Shown: piece after piece, positions 23,079 to 33,962 of the stretch
Numbering within the stretch: position 1 is the stretch's first letter
How the letters are laid out: every line of letters begins with the position of its first letter
Source: Streptomyces sp. TG1A-8
GTDB lineage: Bacteria; Actinomycetota; Actinomycetes; Streptomycetales; Streptomycetaceae
Assembly: GCF_030499535.1 (NCBI RefSeq)
Contig: NZ_JASTLB010000001.1
Coordinates: 4,898,001 to 4,962,000 of the forward strand
Direction of reading: 5' to 3'
DNA length: 64,000 bases
Position numbers and translations under genes: made by a program
The notes under the pieces: generated by a model
The model's input: the letters and a program-made list of their open reading frames with translations, nothing else
Told to the model about the DNA's origin: nothing
The model's database searches: none

Positions 23079-26048
23079 TCAGCGGCCGGGGGAGGCCACC
23101 GGGGTCACCGGCACCCCTCCGGCCGCCCTGCCGAGCAGGGTCAGGCCCACCCTCCCCGGACCGGACAGCGTCGTGAACTCCGACAGGACCGCCAGCGCCA
23201 GGGTGTTGGCGCCCCGGGTGCGCAGGATGCCGTTCGGCAGCACGAAGGTGTGCTGCGGGCCGACGTCGTTGACGTACTGGCCCAGGTTCCAGCCGTTGAG
23301 GAAGACCTGCGCCCGGTAGGCCCGGTGCGGGTCGTCCTCCAGGGTCAGGCCCACCGAGGCGTCCACGTCGGCCGGCACCGACAGCCGGAACGCCGTCCGG
23401 TACCAGGTCACGCCCTGGCGCCGTTCGGCCCGCGGGAAGGTCACCGCCTCCCAGTCCCGGTCCGGGAAGCCGGGCAGGTGCCAGCCCTCCCGCTCGCCGT
23501 ACAGGCCGCCGTTGTTCAGCGGTCCGCGCACCGGGTCCGGCGCCGCCGCGCCCTGGATGCGCCACGTCACCTCCGGCGCCCCGCCCCGGAAGGAGACCGC
23601 CGTCAGCCCGCGCGCCGCCTTGTGGGTGTCGAGCGCCCCGCCGTCCTGGTCGTGCTGCATGCGCCGGACGAGCACCGACAGCACGTGCCGGCCGGGCGTG
23701 CGCAGCCGCTCGCGCACCGGCAGGACGGCCGTGGCGTCCCAGCTGCCCCTGCGGACGGTGGTCCTGTCCGGCACGGGCATCCGGTGGGTGCCCAGCGGCT
23801 CCCCGTCCAGCCACGCCATCAGCAGCCCCTGCGTACCGGTGGTGTAGGCGAGCGAGACCTCCTCGATGCCCAGGGCGCCGGTGAACGCGCCCCGGTACCA
23901 GACGTCCCCGTAGTGGAAGCCGTAGTCGTCCGCGAACAGCACCGGCTGCCCCTTCGGGACGGGGGTGACGCTGTACGAGGACGTCTTGTCGGCGAGGGGC
24001 CAGGAGGAGTCGTCGAAGGCCGGGCCGGCCTCCGGGTTCTCCGTCCGCGTCCGCCAGCCGCCCAGCTCGGGCAGCCGCACCTCGGGCGCGCCCGGCAGCG
24101 GCCCGGTCGTCATCACGCTCCCGGCCAGGGTGGTCCGGGACGGCGTCCGCCGCCCGTTCCACACCAGGGCGGAGATCCCGCGCGGCCCCCACACCTCCAC
24201 GCCGCCGTCCTGGACGAGGTCCCCCGTCAGGCGCACCTCGGAGCCGCGCACCTCGGCGTGGCGCAGCAGCGCCGGGCCGTACACGAGCAGGGTGCCGGAC
24301 GGGGTGTCGTACGGGAACAGGCGCACGGCGGTGGCGTCGTCGGCGAACAGCAGCAGCAGCGGGGTGCCGCTCCCGCCCCGCTCCACCAGCAGCCGGGTGA
24401 GGCCGCCCTGCCCGAGCGGCACGTCCACCCGCAGCTCGCCCTGGTCGTACGTCCAGGCGGCCTCCTGGTCGAGCCGGGTGACGAACGGCTCCTGCGGGCA
24501 CTCCAGCACCAGCTCCGCCATGTCGTCCCGGCGCCCGCAGAACACGGCGACGTCCAGCCGCCCGGTGGTCACGAAGGTCATGGGCTGGGCGGTGGAGTGC
24601 TTCAGCGTCCGCTCGCCGAGGCGGAGCCCGGTGGCCAGCATGCGGGCGTCCCGCGGCGGCACGGTGATCCGCAGCCTTCCGGCCCGCGTCGGCAGGTCGG
24701 AGGTGACCGCCCGGGTGCCGTCGTTGCGGACCACGTACACGTGGGCGCCGGTGTCCGGGTTGGCCAGGTGGTAGACCCTCAGCCCCTCGGCCTCCACGTC
24801 CGCCGCCCGGTCCAGCCGGGCGAAGTCGGGCACGCGCTGGAGCAGGTGCCCGAGCTGGTGCATCGGGGCGATCTTGTCGGTGACGTTGCGCGCCTCGTCG
24901 ATCGCCGCCCCGTAGTCGTACGACGTGTAGACCACCGGGGCCGGCAGCCATCCCCAGGACGTCCCCCCGAACGTCATGTACACGTTGTGCAGGGTGAGCC
25001 CGTTGGCGAGGTTGGTGAGGTAGAACCGGCGCTCGTAGGCCGCGTCCCGGGTGCGCCGCGCCTCGGCGTAGCCCTTGCCGTCGAACCAGGCCCCGCCCCA
25101 CGGGTCGAACCAGCCGCCCCCGAACTCCGGCACGAAACCGGGCGTGCGCGGCGAGGCGGTGGCCCCGCCGGTGGGTCCGCCGGTCCCGTAGCGGCCCCAG
25201 TCGGGCGGCGTCTGCGCGGGCGACGGGTACCCGTCGAACCCGTACAGCCAGCCGCCCTCCTCTCCGCCGGTGTCGAAGGAGCCCGGGACCCAGTGGCCGT
25301 TGCGCCCCTTGTCGTTGTGGAAGAGGGGCACGTCGATGCCGTCCGCCCGCACCTTCCGGTACAGGTGGGACATGTAGTCGCGGCCGGTCGCCTCGGTGAC
25401 GTGGGCGTCGTACTCGTTCTCGATCTGGTAGAGCAGGACCGTGCCCGTGCCCCGGGTGAACAGGTGCCGGCGGGCGATCCGGTTCACCCGGGTCAGCCAC
25501 TCGTCGACGTGCGCCAGGTAGACCGGGTCGTCGGTGCGCGCGGTCCCCTCCGTCGCGGTGAGCCAGCCGGGGAAGCCGCCGCCGTCGACCTCGGCGTTGA
25601 TGTACGGACCGGGCCGCAGGATGACGTACAGGCCGGTCTCGGCGGCCGTGCGCAGGAACAGGTCCAGGTCCCGCACGCCCGTGAAGTCGTACTCGCCGGG
25701 TGCGGGGGAGTGGTAGTTCCACGCGACGTAGATGCTGACGGTGTTGAACCCGTGCGCCCGCATCTTCTGCAGCACGTCCCGCCACAGGGAGGGGCTGGGC
25801 AGCCGGAAGGGGTGCATCTCACCGGACCACACGACCAGCCGCCGGCCGTCCACGAGCAGCGAGTGCCGGTCGTGGCCGACGGTGTGCCGCCTGCCGTCCG
25901 CGCGCGGCGGGGCGGGCGGCAGGCCGGTCGGCACACCGCGCGCCGCGTACGCCGGGGGCGCCCCGGGGCCGCCGCTGCCGCCCAGGGCGAAGGAGCCGAC
26001 CGCGGCCGAGCCGGCCAGGGCACTGAAGGTACGTCTGCTGAGCGCCAA
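23079..26048 (-). CDS. Tat-secreted GH35 beta-galactosidase
   Basis: A 989-residue protein. The N-terminus ALSRRTFSALAGSAAVGSFA is a twin-arginine signal (S-R-R-T-F). The GH35 TIM barrel follows: GEMHPFRLP, NTVSIYVAWNYHSP, GLYVILRPGPYINAE. The acid/base Glu lies in LLYQIENEYD (about residue 210) and the nucleophile Glu in FVPEFGGGWFDPWGG (about residue 308). The long C-terminal part has beta-sandwich/jelly-roll domains typical of GH35 enzymes (VFLNGWNLGQYVNDVGPQHT is the signature end motif). It hydrolyses terminal beta-galactosyl residues of plant galactans outside the cell. The TTG start at 26048 is chosen because GGAGG lies 5 nt upstream and the Tat motif follows at once; the family normally begins here. 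It is divergent from the Rrf2 regulator. Confidence 0.93.
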   Translation of the reverse strand: MALSRRTFSALAGSAAVGSFALGGSGGPGAPPAYAARGVPTGLPPAPPRADGRRHTVGHDRHSLLVDGRRLVVWSGEMHPFRLPSPSLWRDVLQKMRAHGFNTVSIYVAWNYHSPAPGEYDFTGVRDLDLFLRTAAETGLYVILRPGPYINAEVDGGGFPGWLTATEGTARTDDPVYLAHVDEWLTRVNRIARRHLFTRGTGTVLLYQIENEYDAHVTEATGRDYMSHLYRKVRADGIDVPLFHNDKGRNGHWVPGSFDTGGEEGGWLYGFDGYPSPAQTPPDWGRYGTGGPTGGATASPRTPGFVPEFGGGWFDPWGGAWFDGKGYAEARRTRDAAYERRFYLTNLANGLTLHNVYMTFGGTSWGWLPAPVVYTSYDYGAAIDEARNVTDKIAPMHQLGHLLQRVPDFARLDRAADVEAEGLRVYHLANPDTGAHVYVVRNDGTRAVTSDLPTRAGRLRITVPPRDARMLATGLRLGERTLKHSTAQPMTFVTTGRLDVAVFCGRRDDMAELVLECPQEPFVTRLDQEAAWTYDQGELRVDVPLGQGGLTRLLVERGGSGTPLLLLFADDATAVRLFPYDTPSGTLLVYGPALLRHAEVRGSEVRLTGDLVQDGGVEVWGPRGISALVWNGRRTPSRTTLAGSVMTTGPLPGAPEVRLPELGGWRTRTENPEAGPAFDDSSWPLADKTSSYSVTPVPKGQPVLFADDYGFHYGDVWYRGAFTGALGIEEVSLAYTTGTQGLLMAWLDGEPLGTHRMPVPDRTTVRRGSWDATAVLPVRERLRTPGRHVLSVLVRRMQHDQDGGALDTHKAARGLTAVSFRGGAPEVTWRIQGAAAPDPVRGPLNNGGLYGEREGWHLPGFPDRDWEAVTFPRAERRQGVTWYRTAFRLSVPADVDASVGLTLEDDPHRAYRAQVFLNGWNLGQYVNDVGPQHTFVLPNGILRTRGANTLALAVLSEFTTLSGPGRVGLTLLGRAAGGVPVTPVASPGR

Positions 26049-26121
26049 GGGAGCCTCCCGGGCGATCTTACGGGGCGCGGATGCGGCCATTGTCCACGCA
26101 GGCACGCCCCACAATGGACCC

Positions 26122-26580
26122 ATGAGGATCTCGGCGCGGGCGGATTACGCGGTACGGGCGGTACTGGAGCTGGCCGTACGGCAGGGCGACGGCCCGGTGA
26201 AGGCCGAGGAAATCGCCGTCGTACAGGACATCCCGCACAAGTTCCTGGAGGGCATCCTGGGCGACCTGCGGCGCGCCGGGATCGTGGACAGCCGGCGCGG
26301 CGGGGGCGGCGGCTACCGGCTGGCCCGGGACGCGGCGGCCGTCACGGTGGCGGACGTCGTCCGGGCGGTGGACGGCCCGATCGTCTCGGTGCGCGGGGAA
26401 CGGCCCACCGGCCTGGCCTACACGGGCACGGCCCGGCCGCTCCTGCCCCTGTGGATCGCCCTGCGCGCCAACGTCCGCCGCGTCCTGGAGGGCGTCACGG
26501 TCGCCGACCTGGCGGCGGACACGCTGCCGGAACCGGTACGGACGCTGGCGGCGGACCCGGCGGCGTGGGAGAACCCGTGA
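26122..26580 (+). CDS. Rrf2-family transcriptional regulator lacking Fe-S cysteines
   Basis: A 152-residue protein opening MRISARADYAVRAVLELAVR, the Rrf2 signature. It has the winged helix KAEEIAVVQDIPHKFLEGIL, the wing VDSRRGGGGGYRLARD and VTVADVVRAVDGPIVSVRGE. IscR and NsrR relatives ligate an Fe-S cluster with three Cys near residues 90-110. The equivalent segment here (RPTGLAYTGTARPLLPLW) contains no Cys, nor does the rest of the protein, so it cannot be a classical cluster sensor. It is divergent from the GH35 gene with 73 bp between starts and may control it; that is inference. Confidence 0.88.
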   Translation: MRISARADYAVRAVLELAVRQGDGPVKAEEIAVVQDIPHKFLEGILGDLRRAGIVDSRRGGGGGYRLARDAAAVTVADVVRAVDGPIVSVRGERPTGLAYTGTARPLLPLWIALRANVRRVLEGVTVADLAADTLPEPVRTLAADPAAWENP

Positions 26581-26738
26581 CCGCGTGACCGCTCGACCGC
26601 GTGCGCGGGGGACCGGCGGGACGGCGTCCGGGCGGGGGCTGCGCGGACCGTTGAAAGCGCAAGGCGTTCGATTCCACGGTCCGCCCGAACGGTCGAGCGC
26701 CGCCCGAAATCCCGCACGCCGCCGGGGCCCGGGCGCCG

Positions 26739-28466
26739 CTAGCCCGCCTGCCCCATCCCGGCGGCGTCCGGCCGGCTCCGGGCGTCGGGCCAGCCCGTCA
26801 CCGGGGCCGGGGTCAGGCCGCCCGCCGGGGCGGGGAGCGGGGCGCCCGGGGCCGTCATGCCGCGCACCTGCGCGGCCGTGAGCCCCCCGCGGGCCGGGAC
26901 CCCCGGCGGGGTGGGGCCGGCGAAGGGCGCCGTCGCGGGCGGGGGAGCGGGCGCGTACACCGGCACCGGGGCGGGAGCTGGAGCTGCGGCCGGGACCGGG
27001 GCCGGGGCGGGCACCGGGGTGAGCACGGGGCCGGGCGTCCCCGGGAGCGGTGCCGGTCCCGGAGGCGCCGGCCGCGTCCCCGGGACCGGCCGGGCTGCCG
27101 CCGGCACCGGCACCGGCACCGGCATCGGCACCGGCATCGGGAGCGGTCCCGGCAGCGGCGTCCCGCCGCCGGTGAGCGGGGCGGCGGCGGGCAGCGGCAG
27201 GCCGGGGACGGCGGCCCGGGGCGGGACGGACGCGGCCCGGGCGGCCGGGCCGTGGATGCCCGATCCGTTCGTCTCGTTCATCAGCCGGTCCACCGCCGCC
27301 GTACCCGAGCTGTAGCCGGTCCCGGTGCCCGGCCCGGGTGCGGCGGCCTGCCTCCCGGACCCGTGGAGCACCTGCTCCAGGCCGGACACCAGGCGGCGCA
27401 CGTCGACCTGGGGGCGCACCACGAGTCTCAGGAAGCGGCTGGACGAACCGATCTTGTTGCCGCACTCGCGGACCAGGACCCGGTGCTCGGTGAGCATCCG
27501 GTCCCGGACCACCGTGCCCTCGGCGCCGACGGGCAGGCGCACGAAGAGGAAGTTGCCCTGGGAGGGGTAGACCGTCAGGCCGGGGAGGGCGGCGAGCCGG
27601 CCGGCCATGTCGAGGCGGTCCCGGCGCACCTGTGCGAGGCTCCGCGCGTACTCCGGCCCGTGCTCCCGCAGCATGAACACCACGTGCTCGGCGAAGGAGT
27701 TGAGGTTCCACTTCGGCAGCATGGACCGGACGCGGCCCGCCAGGGCGGGGTTCGCCACGAGGTAGCCGAAGCGGATGCCGTGCAGCCCGAAGTTCTTGCC
27801 GAGGCTGCGCAGGACGATGACGTTGGGGCGCAGCATCGCCTCCTGGACGACGCTCGGTTCGTCCTGCGCGTCGGCGAACTCCAGGAACGACTCGTCCACG
27901 ACCACCAGGTCCAGGTGAGCCATGTCGTCCAGGAACCGCACCACCGACTGCTTGTCCGGACAACCGCCGTCCGGGTTGTTGGGGGTGCAGACGACGGCGA
28001 CGCGCGTGCCGCGGGCGCGGACGAACCCGGCGTACCGGTCGAGGTCCAGGGCGAAGCCGTCGGCCTCCTGGAGCGGGAACATGTCGACCCGCTTGCCGGT
28101 CTCCATCGGCTGGTTGGTCCAGCGGCCGAAGGTGGGGACGGGGACGGCCAGCGACTCGCGCACCAGCAGGTGGTCGATCCAGGTGATCAGTTCCGTGGAG
28201 CCGTTGCCCATCGCCACGCACTGCGGCGGCAGGTTCAGCAGGCCGCACAGCTCGGCCGTGATGGTGTCGGCGCCGCTGGGGTAGTACGTGACGATCTCGC
28301 GCAACCGGGCCGCCATCTCCTCGAACATGGCGGGGGTGGGGAAGTAGGGGTTGCACGGGATGCAGAAGTCCACCGGGCCCGTCCCGTCGCCCTCCCGCGC
28401 CAGTGCCGCCATCGACGGGCTGTGTGCGGCGGCGCCGCGGAACAGCGAGGTGACGTTGCCGGCCAA
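26739..28466 (-). CDS. PLP-dependent aminotransferase (HisC/CobD-like) with Pro/Ala/Val-rich tail
   Basis: A 575-residue protein. Residues 1-372 form a fold-type I aminotransferase: GNGSTELITW (phosphate-binding region), VVCTPNNPDGGCPD, VVVDESFLEFAD, the Schiff-base Lys in LRSLGKNFGLHGIRFGYL (about residue 224), and the C-terminal Arg in SSSRFLRLVVRP. The closest classes are histidinol-phosphate aminotransferase and threonine-phosphate decarboxylase. The last 200 residues are low complexity (PMPVPMPVPVPVPAAARPVP; PVPAPAPVPAAAPAPAPVPV) and not part of any known enzyme domain. The TTG at 28466 is chosen for its GGAGG 5 nt upstream and fit to the fold. It is monocistronic. The substrate is not deducible. 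Confidence 0.85.
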   Translation of the reverse strand: MAGNVTSLFRGAAAHSPSMAALAREGDGTGPVDFCIPCNPYFPTPAMFEEMAARLREIVTYYPSGADTITAELCGLLNLPPQCVAMGNGSTELITWIDHLLVRESLAVPVPTFGRWTNQPMETGKRVDMFPLQEADGFALDLDRYAGFVRARGTRVAVVCTPNNPDGGCPDKQSVVRFLDDMAHLDLVVVDESFLEFADAQDEPSVVQEAMLRPNVIVLRSLGKNFGLHGIRFGYLVANPALAGRVRSMLPKWNLNSFAEHVVFMLREHGPEYARSLAQVRRDRLDMAGRLAALPGLTVYPSQGNFLFVRLPVGAEGTVVRDRMLTEHRVLVRECGNKIGSSSRFLRLVVRPQVDVRRLVSGLEQVLHGSGRQAAAPGPGTGTGYSSGTAAVDRLMNETNGSGIHGPAARAASVPPRAAVPGLPLPAAAPLTGGGTPLPGPLPMPVPMPVPVPVPAAARPVPGTRPAPPGPAPLPGTPGPVLTPVPAPAPVPAAAPAPAPVPVYAPAPPPATAPFAGPTPPGVPARGGLTAAQVRGMTAPGAPLPAPAGGLTPAPVTGWPDARSRPDAAGMGQAG

Positions 28467-28486
28467 GGGGACCTCCGTTCGGGAAC

Positions 28487-28510
28487 GGCCCGTGCGGGGG
28501 AGCACGGGCC
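28487..28510 (-). promoter_or_regulatory. Leader hairpin upstream of the aminotransferase
   Basis: A 9-bp perfect stem (GGCCCGTGC/GCACGGGCC, 6-nt loop) begins 20 nt upstream of the TTG start, just before the ribosome site. It could be a transcript leader structure or the tail of an upstream transcript. The rest of 28511-28784 holds no gene, only a 17-bp direct repeat near 28577 and 28597 (ACGAGTGCGCCGTCG). Confidence 0.4.
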
Positions 28511-28784
28511 AACCCCGGATACGGAGGCGGACGGGCCGCCGTTCACCCCGGGCGGGGAAACCACGGCCCATGCGCGGGACGAGTGCGCCGTCGTCGAACG
28601 AGTGCGCCGTCGCCGTCCGGTGCGTCCGGCGGGGCCGCAGCCCGGCCGAGGGGGATGCCGGGCGGTCCGGCGGGTCCGGGAAGTGCCGGGCCCGCGGGCA
28701 CGGGCCGTCGCCCTGCCGTCGGTGCCGCCCGCGCGTCCGCGCCGGTGGCGGCGGTGTCCGCCGCCGCGGTCCTGCACGCGGGAA

Positions 28785-28812
28785 GGGCCCCGCCGCGGGT
28801 GCGGCGGGGCCC
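28785..28812 (-). terminator. Terminator of the mms/chvE sugar operon
   Basis: A perfect 12-bp GC stem (GGGCCCCGCCGC/GCGGCGGGGCCC, 4-nt loop) lies 8 bp beyond the stop of the last operon gene. There is no T-run. Confidence 0.78.
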
Positions 28813-28820
28813 GGTCCGGC

Positions 28821-30061
28821 TCACGAACCGGACTTGCGCTTGTTCCACACGTCGAAGCCGACCGCCACCAGCAGGGCCAGTCCCTTGATGACCTGCTGCC
28901 AGTCGGTGCCGACGCTCAGGAGGTTCATGCCGTTGTTCAGCACGCCGAGGACGAGACCGCCGATGATCGCGCCGAGGACGGTGCCGACACCGCCGCTCAT
29001 GGACGCGCCGCCGATGAACGACGAGGCGATGGCCTCCAGTTCGAAGTTGACACCCGCCTTCGGGGAGGCCGCGTTCAGCCGGGCGGCGACCACCAGGCCC
29101 GCGAGGGCCGCGAGCACGCCCATGTTCAGGAAGACGTAGAAGGTGACCTTCTTGTCCTTCACGCCGGACAGCTTGGCCGCCGGCAGGTTGCCGCCGATGG
29201 CGTAGATGTGCCGGCCGAACACCGCGTTGCGCATCACGTAGCCGTAGCCGACCACCAGGGCGCCGAGGATGATCAGCACGATCGGGGCGCCCTTGTAGCT
29301 GGCCAGCAGCATCGTCAGGACGAGGACCGCGGCGACCAGCGCGACCAGCTTGAGCAGGAAGAGGCGGACGGGCAGCACGTCCAGGGAGAACTCCTGCTGG
29401 CGGCGGCGGTCGCGGACCTCCTGCCACACCACGGCCGCGATCAGCACGAGCCCGAGCAGCAGGGTGAGGTTGTGGTAGTTGGTGTCCGGGCCGACCGCGG
29501 GCATGAAGCCGTTGCCGAGCTTCTGCAGCCCGTCCGGGAAGGGGCCGAGGGTCTGGCCCTTGAGCAGGATCTCCGTCAGGCCCCGGAAGAGCAGCATTCC
29601 GGCGAGGGTGACGATGAACGACGGTATGCCGAGGTAGGCGATCAGATAGCCCTGAACGGAACCCGCGACCGCGCCCACCAGCAGGCACAGCACCAGCGCC
29701 ACGGGCCAGGCCACCCCGTGCTGCACGGTCAGGACGGCGGCGAAGGCGCCGACGAACGCCGTGAGCGAGCCGACCGACAGGTCGATGTGCCCGGCGATGA
29801 TCACCAGCATCATGCCGATCGCGAGGACCAGGATGTAGCTGTTCTGCAGCACCAGGTTGGAGACGTTGCGCGGCAGCAGCAGGTCCCCGTCGGTCCAGAC
29901 CGCGAACAGGACCACGATCAGGCCGAGCGCGATCAGCATGCCGTACTGGCGCATGTTGCGCCGCAGCCCGTCCAGCACCAGCCGGAGCAGTCCCGTGCCG
30001 GCGGCCGGTCCGCTCCTGCCCGGCGGCGCGGGGACCGGGCTCTTGGCGGTCACATCCGTGC

Positions 30062-30065
<4 letters not shown>
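28821..30065 (-). CDS. mmsB: Multiple-monosaccharide ABC transporter permease
   Basis: A 414-residue inner-membrane permease of the XylH/RbsC class with 10 or more hydrophobic helices ([77 protein letters not shown]). The family motifs [14 protein letters not shown]-like, [16 protein letters not shown] and [20 protein letters not shown] are present. The last two are diagnostic for sugar CUT2 permeases. It overlaps the ATPase gene by ATGA and is the last gene of the operon, followed by a strong hairpin. With MmsA and ChvE it imports pentoses or hexoses. Confidence 0.93.
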
Positions 30066-31612
<1,547 letters not shown>

Positions 31613-31644
31613 GGTCGTGCCTTCCAATCCTTGGGTTCGGCCGG

Positions 31645-32754
31645 TTACTTGAGCTCGGACTCGGTGTAGTAACCGCCGTCGACCAGCACCTTCCGGTAGT
31701 TGCTCTTGTCGACGCTGACCGGCTGCAGCAGGTAGGCGGGGACGACCTTGGCACCGTTGTCGTAGGTCTTGGTGTCGTTGGTCTGCGGCTTCTTGCCCTT
31801 GAGGACGTCGTCGACCATGGTCGCGGCGACCTCGGCGAGCTGACGGGTGTCCTTGTAGACGGTCTGCGTCTGCTCACCGGCGATGATCGACTTCACCGAG
31901 GCCAGCTCGGCGTCCTGACCGGAGACGACCGGCAGCGGCTTGCTGCCCGAGCCGTAGCCGTCCGACTTCAGCGCGGACAGGATGCCGATGGAGATGCCGT
32001 CGTAGGGCGAGAGCACCGCGTCGACCCGGCCGCTCTTGTAGGCGGAGGTGAGGACGTCCTCCATGCGCTTCTGCGCCGTGGTGCCGTCCCAGCGCAGGGT
32101 GGTGACCTGGTTGAGCTTGGTCTGCCCGGACTTGACCACCAGCTGCTTCTTGTCGATGTAGGGCTGGAGCACCTTCATCGCGCCGCCGAAGAAGTACTTG
32201 GTGTTGTTGTCGTCGTTCGAGCCGGCGAACAGCTCGATGTTGAACGGGCCCTTCTTGCCGCTGTCCAGCCCCAGCTTGTGCACGAGGTAGGTGCCCTGCA
32301 GCACGCCGACCTTCTCGTTGTCGAACGAGGCGTAGTAGTCGACGTTCTTGGTGCCGAGGATCAGGCGGTCGTAGGCGATGACCGGGATGTGCGCGTCCGC
32401 GGCCTCCTGGAGCACGTTGTTCAGCGACTTGTTGTCGATGGCCGCGATGATCAGGCCCTTCACGCCCTGCGTGATGAGGTTCTCGATCTGCGAGACCTGG
32501 GTGTCGGGGTCGTCCTCGCCGTAGACCAGCTTGGTCTTGTAGCCCTTGGCCCGGAGGTTCTTCTCGACGTTCCTGCCGTCGGCGATCCAGCGCTCGGAGG
32601 ACTTGGTCGGCATCGCGATGCCGATGGTGCCGCCCTTGGTGTCGTCCGTCTTCTCCTTGCTGCCGCCCTCGCTGTCCTGACCGCAGGCGGTCAGGGTGAG
32701 GGCGAGCGAGGCGGCCGCGGCTATGGCGGCGAGTGCGGCTCTGCGAGTGCGCAT
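31645..32754 (-). CDS. chvE: Sugar-binding lipoprotein (ChvE type)
   Basis: A 369-residue extracellular solute-binding lipoprotein. The signal peptide is [20 protein letters not shown] with lipobox L-T-A-C at residues 21-24. The mature protein has the periplasmic-binding fold of pentose/hexose binders: [78 protein letters not shown] and the terminal [17 protein letters not shown]. ChvE/XylF relatives bind galactose, arabinose, xylose or glucose. It is the first transporter gene after the catabolic genes, with 142 bp to the preceding gene, so an internal promoter is possible. Confidence 0.94.
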   Translation of the reverse strand: MRTRRAALAAIAAAASLALTLTACGQDSEGGSKEKTDDTKGGTIGIAMPTKSSERWIADGRNVEKNLRAKGYKTKLVYGEDDPDTQVSQIENLITQGVKGLIIAAIDNKSLNNVLQEAADAHIPVIAYDRLILGTKNVDYYASFDNEKVGVLQGTYLVHKLGLDSGKKGPFNIELFAGSNDDNNTKYFFGGAMKVLQPYIDKKQLVVKSGQTKLNQVTTLRWDGTTAQKRMEDVLTSAYKSGRVDAVLSPYDGISIGILSALKSDGYGSGSKPLPVVSGQDAELASVKSIIAGEQTQTVYKDTRQLAEVAATMVDDVLKGKKPQTNDTKTYDNGAKVVPAYLLQPVSVDKSNYRKVLVDGGYYTESELK

Positions 32755-32803
32755 GGCGATCAGTCCTTGGTGTGGGTGCGGGATCGGTCCGGCGGACGGA
32801 AGG

Positions 32804-32897
32804 ACGTTCCGGGAGCGGCGCGGTGGTGGACCGAGGAGAGGTGTGCGGGATTCTGCGCGAGTCTGTCGGCTCCTGTGAAGCCGAGTTTCCGGAACGT
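32804..32897. promoter_or_regulatory. Spaced inverted repeat upstream of chvE
   Basis: ACGTTCCGG (32804-32812) and CCGGAACGT (32889-32897) are perfect 9-bp inverted copies, 76 bp apart, in the gap before chvE. The second includes the palindrome TTCCGGAA. This is compatible with a looping repressor site or chance. A promoter for the transporter genes would lie here. Confidence 0.35.
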
Positions 32898-33865
32898 TAT
32901 GACGGGATGTCGAACCGGTTGAGCGGGCCCGGCAGCCGCGAACCGAGCGGCGCCATGGCGCCGTCCGCCCCGTGGCGGGCGAGCAGGTCCAGGGCGAGCC
33001 GGCCGCGCCGCACCCGTTCCCGGGCGGTGGCCAGGGTCAGCTCCCTCAGGTGGTGCCCGTACGGGTAGATCCCGGCAGCCTTGGACAGGCCGAACTTGAG
33101 GTAGAGCGGTGCGCCGCGCCGGATCAGCTCGGCGACCTCGTACATCCGGACGTAGCCGCCGAGGTCGTCGGGGGCCTCGATGTACATGTCCATGGGAGCG
33201 GCGGAGACCCGGCGGATCTCGGTGAGGTGGTCCAGCGTCAGGTTGCTGGGCACGTTGACGGAGTCGGCGCCGAGACCCTCGTACACGGCGAACGCGGCCG
33301 GGTTGACGGGCCCGATGAGCGCCGAGACCTTCAGGGTGGTGTCGGCCGGCAGGAGGCCCCGCCGCCGGGCCCGGTGCAGGGTCCACAGCACGCCCTCGTC
33401 GGCGACCAGCAGGCACTTGACGCCCAGTTCGGTGGCGCGGACGGCATCCTCCACGCAGCCGGCCACGGCGTCGTGGCCGCGGGCGCGCAGTCCGGCCCCC
33501 CGCGAGTCCGAGCGCACCGAGCCGCCGATGTCCCAGGTGCCGCGCGGGCCGGTGAACAGGCAGAGTTCGATGCCGCGCGCGGCGCTGGCCCCCACCATCT
33601 CGGTGATCTCGGCGTCGGTGAGCATCCACACGCCGCTGCCCTGGCTGATCCGGTGGATCGGCACGTCGAGGCGCGAGGCCTCCTCGAGGACGGCCGCCAG
33701 CGCCTCGGGACCCTCGCACGAGGGGATCTCGGTGCGCCAGCGGCCGCCGCCCGGGAAGGTGTGGGCGGAGGCGTCGGCCGGGTCGGGGGCGGGCGCGTCC
33801 AGGCCGAGCGCGGCGAGCACCTGTTCGCCGGGCCTGCGGGCTGCCGGAGCGGAAGCGTCGGTCAC
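32897..33865 (-). CDS. TIM-barrel protein, peptidase-U32-like, in sugar catabolic operon
   Basis: A 322-residue cytoplasmic protein with the alternating beta/alpha pattern of a TIM barrel ([119 protein letters not shown]). It is most like the U32-type 'peptidase' family that accompanies sugar-acid operons in actinobacteria. No classical protease residues can be pointed to, and its role in this operon (aldolase, isomerase or other lyase) is unknown. It lies between the dehydrogenase and chvE on the same strand. The ATG/GTG start at 33865 fits the short polar N-terminus. Confidence 0.6.
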   Translation of the reverse strand: MTDASAPAARRPGEQVLAALGLDAPAPDPADASAHTFPGGGRWRTEIPSCEGPEALAAVLEEASRLDVPIHRISQGSGVWMLTDAEITEMVGASAARGIELCLFTGPRGTWDIGGSVRSDSRGAGLRARGHDAVAGCVEDAVRATELGVKCLLVADEGVLWTLHRARRRGLLPADTTLKVSALIGPVNPAAFAVYEGLGADSVNVPSNLTLDHLTEIRRVSAAPMDMYIEAPDDLGGYVRMYEVAELIRRGAPLYLKFGLSKAAGIYPYGHHLRELTLATARERVRRGRLALDLLARHGADGAMAPLGSRLPGPLNRFDIPS

Positions 33866-33962
33866 AAGCTGTCCTTCGTGTTCGATGTGCCGGAGGAGGT
33901 TCGCGGCTCGGGGTGGGGAGGAGGCGGCCGGGACGCCGTCGCGGCGCGCCCCGGGTGCGCGG

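Noticed and set aside
22194-26588. A plus-strand frame of more than 1,400 codons running opposite the beta-galactosidase
   Set aside because: Arg/Pro/Gly-rich antisense shadow of GH35; it lacks any domain, while the opposite strand has signal peptide, both catalytic Glu motifs and a ribosome site.
26940-27200. Possible CRISPR or minisatellite array from regularly repeated GGCACCGG words
   Set aside because: The repeats are hexamers in frame with the aminotransferase Pro/Val-rich tail; there are no spacers, so it is coding low complexity.
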